The notes under the pieces are model-generated. The model did not search any database. It saw only the letters and a list, made by a program, of their open reading frames with translations, and was not told the origin of the DNA. Positions 30,619 to 38,132 of a DNA stretch of 64,000 bases are shown here, piece by piece. Where the stretch lies: positions 5,084,001 to 5,148,000 of the forward strand of contig NC_022663.1 in NCBI RefSeq assembly GCF_000157895.3, written 5' to 3'. Position 1 is the first letter of the stretch; every line of letters begins with the position of its first letter. The DNA comes from Mycobacterium kansasii ATCC 12478. GTDB lineage: Bacteria > Actinomycetota > Actinomycetes > Mycobacteriales > Mycobacteriaceae. The position numbers and the translations under genes were made by a program.

Positions 30619-32719
30619 CCAATCCTCCGTTCGCCGGTGCATAGGCCGGATCAGGTTGATATCTAGCGATATTCGGGAAAGTGGGCCACCAGATACGGTC
30701 ACCGATCAGGGTGAACAAAGCCGGGATCACCAGCGTGCGCACGACAAAGGTGTCCAACAGAATCCCCAGGCCCACGATGATCCCTATCTGGGTCAGCGCA
30801 ATCAGCGGCAGCACGCCCAAGACACAGAAAACAGCGGCCAAAACGATTCCCGCGCTGGTGATGACGCCGCCGGTGGCCGACACCGCGCGGATCATGCCGT
30901 TGCGGGCGCCGTGGTGTGCGGCTTCCTCTCGGGCGCGGGCGACCAAGAAGATGGTGTAGTCGACCCCGAGCGCGGCCAGGAACAGGAAAGCGAACAACGG
31001 CGTGCTGTTGTCCAGCGCCGGGAATCCGAAGACGTGGATGCTGGCCCAGCCACCCAGTCCCAGTGCTGCCAGCGCGCCGAGAATGGTCGCGGCCAGCAAG
31101 GTAGGCGGCGCCAACGCGGCTCGCAGGAGCGCGTACAGAACGAGCAGGATGACCATGAGGATCGCCGGAATCAGCACCCTCCGGTCGTGTGCCGCCGCGT
31201 TGCCGACGTCGAGGGCTTGGGCATCGGCGCCGCCCACCAACGCGCCGGGGGATGCTGCAACGGTCGAATTGCGCAGTGCTGCAACGATACCGAACGCCTT
31301 CTTGGATGCCGGCGGCGCATCGATCACCACCGACCATTTCGCCAGACCGGTCGTCGACCTACCCGACTCGGTCGCCGATACCACTCCGGGTGTAGCGCTG
31401 ATCGCCTGCTGCACCTGCCGCACCCGTGCGGCAGGGGCCACGACGATCGTCGGGCTGGCCAGTCCGGCCGGAAAATGCCGGTCCACGATGTCGAACCCGG
31501 TCACCGAATCGGCCTTGACCCGGAACTGCTCGGTCTGCGACAAACCGGTGCGGGTGCCGAGTAACCCGGTGGCCAGCAGGGCCAGTATTGCGATCGTGGC
31601 CGCGGCGACCAGGGCGGGACGGCGGGCAACCCGTTCGGCGACGCTGTGCCACAGTCCCGATTCGAGGGTCGCGCCGGCATCCGGCTCCGGGATGAAGGGC
31701 CAAAACAGTCGCCGGCCGCTCAACGCCAGCAGCGGCGGCAGCACCACCAGCACCGACACCGCCGCGACGAGCAGTCCGCATGCCGCCAGCGCACCCAGGC
31801 TGCGGGTGCTGGGAGTAGCGGCAAAAAGTAGCGTGAGCAGCGCCAGCACCACGGTGGCGTTGCTGGCGACGATCGCCGGCGCGGCCATTCGCACCGCGCG
31901 GCGCAGGGCGCCGCGGTGTTCCGCGTGTCGCCGAAGTTCCTGGCGGTAACGCGAAATCAACAACAGCGCATAGTTGGTGCCGGCGCCGAAGACCAGCACG
32001 CTGGTGATCCCCGAGGTAGCCCCGTCGAAGCTGAGGCCGGTCACCGAGGCGACCGCGGTTCCGGCCGCCGCGGCAAGTCGGTCGGCGAACCCGATCACCA
32101 GCAGCGGCAGCAGCCACAACACCGGTGATCGGTAGGTCGCGATCAACAGCAGCGCGACCACGGTTCCCGTGACAGCCAGCAGGGTGACGTTGGCGCCGGA
32201 GAACGCGTTGGCGATGTCGGCGCCGAACGCCGGGCCTCCGGTGACGTGGGCATCCAGATCCGCCGGCAGCCCGCGGTGCGCGGCGGCACGCAGCGACGTG
32301 ACCGCGTCGGTGAGTTCCAACCCGGAAAGACCGGTGCTGATCGGCACCACCCCGATGGCCGCTTTGCCGTCGTCCGACACCTGCACGGGTAGCGGTGCCG
32401 GCGGCGCGCCCGGCTGGGCAGCCGCCGCCATCCGATCTCGAACTTGTTCGGCGGCTTTGAGATCGGCTCCGTCCAGGACGGCGCCGTCGGCGCGGGTGAG
32501 GACCACCAGCAACGGAGCGCGTTCGCCGCCGGGGAACTGTGCCGACAACGCCTCGACTTCGGCCGACGCGGAGTTGCTCGGCACCGATTGCGGTGCCTGA
32601 CCCGCCGCGGCATTGGGGCCGATCAACACCATGAAGCCGACGCCGAACAGGACAACGCCCAACGTGATCAGCCACGACCGCCTGCCGGTCACCGCAGCCG
32701 CGAGCCCGTCCCACACCAC
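30611..32719 (-). CDS. MMPL family RND transporter
   Basis: RND-superfamily membrane transporter of 702 residues with the MMPL layout: one helix, a large external domain, five or six helices, then the pattern repeated. Hydrophobic blocks occur near residues 16-34, 165-330 and 530-680. VFGAGTNYALLLISRYRQEL and ALGVDYTIFLVARAREEA are the paired GxxxDY/GxGTDY-type motifs that form the proton relay. It resembles short YdfJ-like MMPLs rather than the long MmpL lipid exporters. Starts GTG 32719 or 32716. It is first in an operon with tspO and phrB; comparable MMPL genes sit in actinobacterial carotenoid clusters, but no carotenoid gene is seen here. Confidence 0.9.
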   Translation of the reverse strand: MVWDGLAAAVTGRRSWLITLGVVLFGVGFMVLIGPNAAAGQAPQSVPSNSASAEVEALSAQFPGGERAPLLVVLTRADGAVLDGADLKAAEQVRDRMAAAAQPGAPPAPLPVQVSDDGKAAIGVVPISTGLSGLELTDAVTSLRAAAHRGLPADLDAHVTGGPAFGADIANAFSGANVTLLAVTGTVVALLLIATYRSPVLWLLPLLVIGFADRLAAAAGTAVASVTGLSFDGATSGITSVLVFGAGTNYALLLISRYRQELRRHAEHRGALRRAVRMAAPAIVASNATVVLALLTLLFAATPSTRSLGALAACGLLVAAVSVLVVLPPLLALSGRRLFWPFIPEPDAGATLESGLWHSVAERVARRPALVAAATIAILALLATGLLGTRTGLSQTEQFRVKADSVTGFDIVDRHFPAGLASPTIVVAPAARVRQVQQAISATPGVVSATESGRSTTGLAKWSVVIDAPPASKKAFGIVAALRNSTVAASPGALVGGADAQALDVGNAAAHDRRVLIPAILMVILLVLYALLRAALAPPTLLAATILGALAALGLGGWASIHVFGFPALDNSTPLFAFLFLAALGVDYTIFLVARAREEAAHHGARNGMIRAVSATGGVITSAGIVLAAVFCVLGVLPLIALTQIGIIVGLGILLDTFVVRTLVIPALFTLIGDRIWWPTFPNIARYQPDPAYAPANGGLDE

Positions 32720-32732
32720 GCCGCAAGCATTT

Positions 32733-32752
32733 CAGTTATTTAAGTATTAAGC
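32733..32752 (-). promoter_or_regulatory. AT-rich promoter/operator candidate before the MMPL operon
   Basis: A short AT-rich patch in GC-rich DNA contains TTAAGTATTAA (32740-32750), an inverted repeat of TTAA around three bases. It lies about 20 bases upstream of the MMPL start codon. It may be the -10 region or an operator for a light- or stress-responsive regulator; no regulator gene is adjacent. Confidence 0.35.
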
Positions 32753-32897
32753 AAACCCAACCACCGGGGCGGTCTGCGTCCGGCCGCGCGGCGGCGACCG
32801 CAGAATGACGTTCGAATACCTTGTACGCCAATACGAGTAGGTGATAACCGACGGTGGGCCCGGCCGGAATTCCGGCCAGGCCCACCGCGTCGACGAA

Positions 32898-33131
32898 CTA
32901 TTGGTTGGCCTGCTGACGTTCTCTTGCGGCTTTCGCGCCGGCACGGGCCGATTCGGCGGCGGCCTCTTTTTTGGCGGCCTGGCGTTGGGCGTCGGCCTTG
33001 TCCTGCTGGGCCTTTGCTTCCTGCGCGAGCCGATCATTGCCGGTCACCAAACCGATGACTTGCTTGATCGCGCCCTTGAAGCCCTCCACTATGCCGCTGA
33101 CGGCTTCCAGGGGTCCACTTCTGCTTGCCAT
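32898..33131 (-). CDS. CsbD-like / microaggregate-binding small protein
   Basis: Protein of 77 residues, rich in Ala, Lys, Gln and Glu, largely helical. The first part VSGIVEGFKGAIKQVIGLVTG resembles CsbD-like repeats (VKGxxKExxGxxTG). The tail DRLAQEAKAQQDKADAQRQA with further K/A/E repeats looks like the mycobacterial microaggregate-binding protein 1 type and should form an amphipathic helix. GGGAGGCAGAT lies right before the ATG at 33131. Members are stress-induced; the molecular role is unknown. Confidence 0.8.
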   Translation of the reverse strand: MASRSGPLEAVSGIVEGFKGAIKQVIGLVTGNDRLAQEAKAQQDKADAQRQAAKKEAAAESARAGAKAARERQQANQ

Positions 33132-33193
33132 ATCTGCCTCCCGCTGATTTCTCGATTCGGCGGCATTACCCCGCCCTCGACCTGAATTTCCCG

Positions 33194-33376
33194 TTAAGCC
33201 TCGAAAGGAAACCTCCGCAGATCCCAAGGCCGCGCGCCGAGGCCATCGAAATGCCGGCTGAGCTCCGCAGCCGGGTACGGCAGAGTGACCGTCGTCTCCG
33301 GCGCGACCTGAAAGACCGCGACTGGCCGCCCGCCGGTGAACGCGGTGCTCCGGCCGGAGTTTCGCGGACCTGCCAT
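33194..33376 (-). CDS. Possible small protein of unknown function
   Basis: Open frame of 60 residues whose composition looks protein-like (GGRPVAVFQVAPETTVTLPY, then RHFDGLGARPWDLRRFPFEA). It ends 62 bases upstream of the CsbD-like gene on the same strand. There is no ribosome binding site before the ATG at 33376, and an in-frame extension to 33493 looks non-coding. I do not recognise a family. It may be a genuine small gene or a chance frame. Confidence 0.35.
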   Translation of the reverse strand: MAGPRNSGRSTAFTGGRPVAVFQVAPETTVTLPYPAAELSRHFDGLGARPWDLRRFPFEA

Positions 33377-33392
33377 CGGGTATGTGGGTGGG

Positions 33393-33623
33393 GTGAACGC
33401 GAGAGGACCAGCCCGGCGCGCAGAGCGTATGGTGCTGCGGGCGCAACGGCGACTGTGGTTGGCGCAGCTGGTTCTGCCGGCGGCTGCGATCACGACGGCA
33501 ATCGTGGTATCCGTTGCGGCATGGACGATGTGGCAACGGGCGTCTCGTCAGCGTCGGTCTGAAAGCCCTTCCGCCGCGGTCCGGCCCGCCCCGGTCGCCG
33601 CTGCGGCTACTGAACGCCCTTGA
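33393..33623 (+). CDS. Small single-pass membrane protein
   Basis: Frame of 76 residues from GTG 33393. It has a basic N-terminus, one clear membrane helix (LVLPAAAITTAIVVSVAAW, about residues 24-45) and an Arg/Ser/Ala/Pro-rich tail. GGTGGGG lies directly upstream of the start. It begins 16 bases from the divergent 33376 start, and its 3' end overlaps a convergent conserved gene by 17 bases. No family recognised. The membrane helix with flanking positive charges supports a real protein. Confidence 0.5.
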   Translation: MNARGPARRAERMVLRAQRRLWLAQLVLPAAAITTAIVVSVAAWTMWQRASRQRRSESPSAAVRPAPVAAAATERP

Positions 33624-34002
33624 GCGCGGCCACCAGCGCTTCAGGGTCTGCGACGGTCACCGTCAAGGCCGAGTGGTCCCGGAGTCCCAGCACCCGGTGA
33701 ACAGGCGGTTCGAAGTGGACGCACACCCCGGCGTGCGCGTTCGTGCCGAAGGTGAGTCCGTCATCGACCATCGACAGTCGGGGGCCGACCGCGGTCCACC
33801 ATCGATACGGGCCGGTGACATGCGCGTCGCGGACGCTCGACAACGGCGCTTCGACACGAAACGGCCCGTAGCGAGCCACAAACCGGCCGTCGTCCGTCAG
33901 CGTCACGCCCTGGCCTCCCGGCCACCGAAACGGTAGCCACATCGCAGCCAGTCGAGGATCGTAGCGATAGGGAAAGTGCCGACCCCGGTTCTGCGGTTTC
34001 AT
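33607..34002 (-). CDS. Conserved hypothetical protein
   Basis: Protein of 131 residues starting MKPQNRGRHFPYRYDPRL. It contains VTLTDDGRFVARYGPFRVEA, RWWTAVGPRLSMVDDGLTFG and ends in LTVTVADPEALVAALKG, a mixed beta-rich pattern that reads like a small PH-like or photosystem-PRC-like beta domain. I recognise it only as a type of conserved mycobacterial hypothetical protein. No signal peptide or membrane segment is present. The ATG at 34002 is favoured because sequence upstream in the same frame is Arg-rich and looks non-coding. Confidence 0.72.
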   Translation of the reverse strand: MKPQNRGRHFPYRYDPRLAAMWLPFRWPGGQGVTLTDDGRFVARYGPFRVEAPLSSVRDAHVTGPYRWWTAVGPRLSMVDDGLTFGTNAHAGVCVHFEPPVHRVLGLRDHSALTVTVADPEALVAALKGVQ

Positions 34003-34230
34003 TGCACGTTCTCCCGTCTTGCGCCTTCGCGCCACAGCTGTTCGTATCGAGGCTACTGGCCGTGGGATCGCGGTCGGCACCGGCTGCAGCGTGGTACGGC
34101 GCGGTGCGCGGCGTTTTCGCCGGAAAATGAGATTGCTGCAAAAAGAGACGGCTATTCGATATTTTCAGAGCCGACACGTCGGGCTGGTCCGCGCCGCAGG
34201 CCACGAAGCACACGAAAGGTAGGTCCGCAG

Positions 34231-34881
34231 ATGCTGGGATGTGTCGCGCCACTGCTGACCCAGCTCGTCGAGGCGGCCGGCTCGGTCGTCGGGGTACGGG
34301 CGGGGACCGAGAAACCGCCCCATACCGTAGAGCAGCTCCACGGCGGACTACAGATCCGCCGTTACGGCTCCCGAATCGCGGCCGAAGTCGTCGTAGGCGA
34401 TACCGAGGAAGGCGCCCGCAATCGCGGATTCCGTGCACTGGCGGGCTACATTTTTGGTGCGAATCACGCGAATTCGAAAATCGCGATGACGGCTCCGGTC
34501 AGTCAGCAACGGGCCCTCGGAGCAGCCGGCGCAGGAAAGCGCATCGCCATGACGGCCCCGGTAGCACAGCAAGCGGGCGGCGACGGCACCTGGGTGATCC
34601 GGTTTTTCATGCCGGCCAAGTGGACGCTGGATACCCTACCCACGCCAGACGACGAATCCGTCGAACTCGTCTCGCTACCGGCGCAGGAGTACGCCGTGCT
34701 GCGTTTCAGCGGTGACCGCGGACCCGGCGCCGTCGCTTCACACACCGACGAATTGCTCCGGCTGCTCGACGGCACCGAGTACGCGCCGGCCGGTGCTCCG
34801 GTGGCGTGGTTTTATGACCCACCATGGACTGTGCCATGCTTGCGCCGCAACGAAGTTGCCGTTCCGGTGACGAGGCGGTGA
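34231..34881 (+). CDS. SOUL family heme-binding protein
   Basis: Protein of 216 residues of the SOUL/HBP family, whose members bind heme or porphyrins loosely. The family hallmark appears twice: SKIAMTAPVSQQ near residue 88 and KRIAMTAPVAQQ near 110. The early part HGGLQIRRYGSRIAAEV and the late segment VAWFYDPPWTVPCLRRNEVA are also typical. ATG 34231 follows AAAGGTAGGTCC. The N-terminal hydrophobic stretch (CVAPLLTQLVEAAGSVVGV) could be a weak membrane anchor. With TspO in the same region, it is the second candidate tetrapyrrole-binding protein in this accessory stretch. Confidence 0.88.
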   Translation: MLGCVAPLLTQLVEAAGSVVGVRAGTEKPPHTVEQLHGGLQIRRYGSRIAAEVVVGDTEEGARNRGFRALAGYIFGANHANSKIAMTAPVSQQRALGAAGAGKRIAMTAPVAQQAGGDGTWVIRFFMPAKWTLDTLPTPDDESVELVSLPAQEYAVLRFSGDRGPGAVASHTDELLRLLDGTEYAPAGAPVAWFYDPPWTVPCLRRNEVAVPVTRR

Positions 34882-34893
34882 CCCGCTACGGGC

Positions 34894-35403
34894 TTAGCGA
34901 CGATCTCCGGAAACTTGCGCGAGTGGGGTCCGGCGCTGCGGTTCGCGTTGTTTGACCAGTCCGGCAAGGAACTGACGGCGCGAGCTGATGACGTCCTCGA
35001 CCAACTGCAGAGCCTCGGCAATCGAATCGGCGACAGGCAGACCGTGATTGATGACAATGCGCAATAGCGGTCGAATCGCAGGACCCGCGATCACGCTGCA
35101 GTGCAGGCCGGCTTTGTGGTGTTCGTGGTTGAGCACCAGAAGAGCCCGAAAACCGTCAACGCTGAGGAAATCGAGATGGCTCAAGTCGAGTATCAACGGC
35201 GCCTTCACCCGCGCGAAGCGCCGAATTTCGTGGGCAATGCGCTCGGCGTTCGAAGCGTCGATCTCTCCGTCGATACGCACAATGGTGGCCAGGCTGCGCG
35301 CGTAAACGCACAGTCGGGCCCCGGCGCAGTCGACCACATAGCGGCAGCGGGGTTGTTCTGGTGGGCTGATAGCCCCTAAAGCAGTCATATTCTTGGAGCC
35401 CAT
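34894..35403 (-). CDS. STAS domain (anti-sigma factor antagonist-like) protein
   Basis: STAS-domain protein of 169 residues. The domain starts at VVDCAGARLCVYARSLATIV and includes GEIDASNAERIAHEIRRF and LILDLSHLDFLSVDGFRALL. In anti-anti-sigma factors the phosphorylated serine sits in FxDSSG; here the same position is Asp (FLSVDG), a natural mimic of the phosphorylated state, or a sign it works without phosphorylation. About 40 residues of basic tail (RRQFLAGLVKQREPQRR) follow the domain. ATG 35403 or 35388 can start it. Its end is 12 bases from the convergent SOUL gene. The sigma or anti-sigma partner is not in the window. Confidence 0.85.
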   Translation of the reverse strand: MGSKNMTALGAISPPEQPRCRYVVDCAGARLCVYARSLATIVRIDGEIDASNAERIAHEIRRFARVKAPLILDLSHLDFLSVDGFRALLVLNHEHHKAGLHCSVIAGPAIRPLLRIVINHGLPVADSIAEALQLVEDVISSRRQFLAGLVKQREPQRRTPLAQVSGDRR

Positions 35404-35862
35404 CGAGTGTGGTGGTGGGCGCGGGAGCTACAGCCTTTGGGACACCGCCCCCGCGGTGGTCAGCTGTGAACTCAACCTCGTCGAAGAGCCTAACGCCGGC
35501 AGCCGCGGGGCGGTGGCCGCACGTGGCCCCGCCGCGGAGCCCGGAGCGGCACTTAATGCCAGCGGCACAACAGATTTCGGCCCGGCAACCGATGCGGGGG
35601 AACGACGGCGAGTCTTCGCTTTTCGGCTACCACGCACCCAATCCCACTTCGCTTGCCGACCTTCGATCGCAGGCCCGTGGCCGACCGCTCTGCGACCAGA
35701 TCGCCGCCGAAAATGTGCTCAGCACTGCCTGCGTGCTTCTGCGCAATTTGGGTTTCACCGCGCCGGAAAAGGGGTAATCTGAGCCCGCTGGGCGGCTTGT
35801 ACAGCGTGGTAATTGACGGCTGTGGAAGTTGCCCTTTGGAGGCGAGGAATGGTAGCGGCTGA
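35404..35862. other. Intergenic stretch without a confident gene
   Basis: 459 bases between the divergent STAS gene and the protease-like gene. A plus-strand frame at 35556-35777 could encode about 73 residues ending LLRNLGFTAPEKG, and a minus-strand frame covers the same DNA, but neither has a ribosome binding site or a recognisable family. It probably holds the promoters of both flanking genes. Confidence 0.5.
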
Positions 35863-36567
35863 ATGGAAACCGTGTTGTACGGATTTCGCCATTCCGCGGT
35901 AGCTATAGCGATCGCGTTGGTGGTGCTCACTGCACCGGCGCCGGCTGCGGCCAAACCCGGTGTCACGGTATTTCCGGGCATGGAAATTCATCAGGGCGCC
36001 ATGGTGTGCACCGTGGGGTTCGTCGAAACGCGGCTGCGGATCGCGGTGAGCGCCGGCCGCTGTGACGAGGGGTCCACCGTGACCGACAGCAAGGAGAACG
36101 TGGTCGGTACCGTGATGCTCGCCCGGCGCGGCACCGCCAACGAACCCGCGGCAGCCGACTCCGCAGCGGGCGTCGAATACGAAGTCATCACACTGGCCCC
36201 CGAGGTGATCGCCATCGAGCTATTGCCCAGCGGGCGTCAATTGCAGTCCATCCCGGGATTCGGCGTGCAACCGGCGCTGCCGGTGTGCCATGCCGGAATA
36301 TCCTCCGGGCAAGTCTGCGGCCGGGTCAGCTCGGTCGACAACGACGGGTTTGCCATTGCCGGCATGACTGCAGACCAACGCGACCTGGGCGGGCCGGTAT
36401 ATACGCTGACCGACGACAACCGCGCCGTCATCGTCGGACTGCTCGACGAGGCGCGCGGCTCAACGCTATGGGCCCAGTCGTGGCAGGCGGTCATGCGGCA
36501 GCTCTACATCGACGCACGGTCGGCTGGCCCAATACAGCCGCCCTTGGGACACACGATCGGCCGGTGA
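35863..36567 (+). CDS. Secreted trypsin-like protein lacking catalytic residues
   Basis: Exported protein of 234 residues with a signal peptide (about residues 1-30, AVAIAIALVVLTAPAPAAA) and a chymotrypsin-fold pattern. The histidine box normally TAxHC reads VSAGRCDEG (His replaced by Arg), and the serine box normally GDSGGP reads QRDLGGPVYT (Ser replaced by Leu). Cysteine pairs typical of the fold are kept. It is therefore predicted not to cleave peptides and may act as a binding protein or protease decoy. GGAGGCGAGG lies 13-22 bases upstream of the ATG at 35863. The reading frame is intact, which argues against simple decay. Confidence 0.8.
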   Translation: METVLYGFRHSAVAIAIALVVLTAPAPAAAKPGVTVFPGMEIHQGAMVCTVGFVETRLRIAVSAGRCDEGSTVTDSKENVVGTVMLARRGTANEPAAADSAAGVEYEVITLAPEVIAIELLPSGRQLQSIPGFGVQPALPVCHAGISSGQVCGRVSSVDNDGFAIAGMTADQRDLGGPVYTLTDDNRAVIVGLLDEARGSTLWAQSWQAVMRQLYIDARSAGPIQPPLGHTIGR

Positions 36568-37160
36568 ACGACGGAATTCGAACGGGGACAGACCCGAAAG
36601 CAGCTGCGCGGCAGCGTCGATAACCGGTGCTACCCGATGCTGGTCGCGCTGCCGAGAAGGGGAACCCGCGGGTCGCGCCCCCGCAGGTGGATGCGACGCC
36701 GTGGGGCATCCTGTTGGTCACCGCGGGATCTGGTGTCCTGAGCCGGACGCTGGCGCTGGCGCTGCGGCCGGCCGGTCACATCGTGGACGGGCCAACCCAT
36801 GACCACCCCAGGCCGTTGCGCTACCGGGCAAAGTGCTGGTGGATTCGGCCTGTCTCTCGGCAAGCTTCGGGAACGAGTCAACGACGGTGGCGTCGAAGTG
36901 GCCCTCGACCAGGTTTTGCGGCAGAGCAAATTTCGAGAAAGGTGGCTCACCTGAGGCTGACCCGCGTCGTCAGTCCGGGGACGGGTAACGACGTGTCGTT
37001 CGATCCGGTGACCAACACCGCGCGCGGGTTGCGGCTTTTCCGGGATGGCTGGCGGATCTGCGGGGTCGTGCCTACGCGCGCAGCCGTGGCGGCCGAGATG
37101 CCGGCTGAGCCGCCGGCGGGGGTGCCGCTGGCGCCCCCGGATAGGGAAGTATGGGGCGGT
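36568..37160 (+). other. Stretch with possible degenerate glycosyltransferase traces
   Basis: 593 bases before the SDR gene with no confident gene. One frame is open from 36627 into the SDR gene, but its Arg/Trp-rich middle looks non-coding. Two short pieces in different frames resemble the C-terminal part of UDP-glycosyltransferases: WGILLVTAGSGVLSRTLALA (bases about 36705-36765) and GFGLSLGKLRERVNDGGVEV (about 36840-36900), the latter ending at a stop near 36950. This would fit a decayed gene, but the resemblance is weak. Confidence 0.35.
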
Positions 37161-38132
37161 ATGAGCGTTTTCGGCCGGCTGCGCCCGCTGCTCGACACGG
37201 CCCTCGACCGGGCGGTCGTGCCCGGTTACACCCGCATCGGTTATCAGCTTCGCCGATCGAGCTGGGCAGGCGACCCGCCGCCGGGCGCCTTGCGGGGCCG
37301 CACGGCGCTGGTCACCGGCGCCAACCGGGGCCTGGGCAAGGCCATCGCCGCGGGGCTGGCCGGGCTGGGCGCGACCGTCCTGCTGACCGTTCGCGACCGC
37401 AACAGTGGCGAACAAGCTCGTGACGAGATCGTCGCCGAATCGGGCGCCGACGTGCGGGTGGAGGTGTGCGATGTGTCCAGCCTGGGCGCCGTTCGCACCT
37501 TCGCCGCCGACCTGCGCACCCGGGTGCCGCGGCTGGACGTGCTGATCCACAATGCCGGATTGCTGCCCGCCACCCGTGACGAGACCGACGATGGTCACGA
37601 AATCACCCTGGCCACACATGTTTTGGGGCCGATTCTGCTGACCGAGCTACTGACTCCGATACTGGCCGAATCCGACGACCCGCGGGTGATCCTGATGTCC
37701 TCCGGCGGTATGTACACTCAGTCGCTGCCCGTCGAGGACCCCGAATACCGCACCGGTCGCTACCGCGGTGCCGTGGCGTATGCCCGCACCAAACGGATGC
37801 AGGTGGCATTCACCCCGATCCTGGCCCGCCGCTGGGCCGACCGCCGCATCCGCGTGTATTCCATGCATCCGGGTTGGGCCGATACCCCCGGCGTAGCGGC
37901 GTCACTTCCGGGTTTTCGCGCCGTCACCGGGCCGCTGCTGCGCACCCTGCAAGAGGGCGCCGACACCGCCGTATGGCTCGCCGCGACCAGTCCCGCACCA
38001 CCGACCGGCACCTTTTGGCACGATCGTCGACCCCGACCAGAGCACTACCTGCCGTGGACCCGGTCCAATGACCACGATCGCGACTTGCTGTGGCGGTATT
38101 GCGCCACCGCGATCGGCTTGGCGGCCTCTTAG
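37161..38132 (+). CDS. Short-chain dehydrogenase/reductase
   Basis: SDR family oxidoreductase of 323 residues. Cofactor motif TGANRGLGKAIA near residue 50, NAG motif in LIHNAGLLP, and the catalytic pair in YARTK preceded by the serine of LMSSGGMYTQ. The long form, with about 45 residues ahead of the Rossmann fold and a C-terminal part ending GTFWHDRRPRPEHYLPWT, resembles DHRS12/retinol-dehydrogenase-like proteins often annotated in mycobacteria. ATG 37161 is preferred, since the frame upstream appears non-coding. Its stop overlaps the end of the convergent glucosyltransferase gene by four bases. The substrate is unknown. Confidence 0.88.
   Translation: MSVFGRLRPLLDTALDRAVVPGYTRIGYQLRRSSWAGDPPPGALRGRTALVTGANRGLGKAIAAGLAGLGATVLLTVRDRNSGEQARDEIVAESGADVRVEVCDVSSLGAVRTFAADLRTRVPRLDVLIHNAGLLPATRDETDDGHEITLATHVLGPILLTELLTPILAESDDPRVILMSSGGMYTQSLPVEDPEYRTGRYRGAVAYARTKRMQVAFTPILARRWADRRIRVYSMHPGWADTPGVAASLPGFRAVTGPLLRTLQEGADTAVWLAATSPAPPTGTFWHDRRPRPEHYLPWTRSNDHDRDLLWRYCATAIGLAAS

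Noticed and set aside
35553..35981. Minus-strand frame overlapping the start of the protease-like gene
   Set aside because: No ribosome binding site or recognisable family, and it conflicts with the signal peptide of the plus-strand gene.
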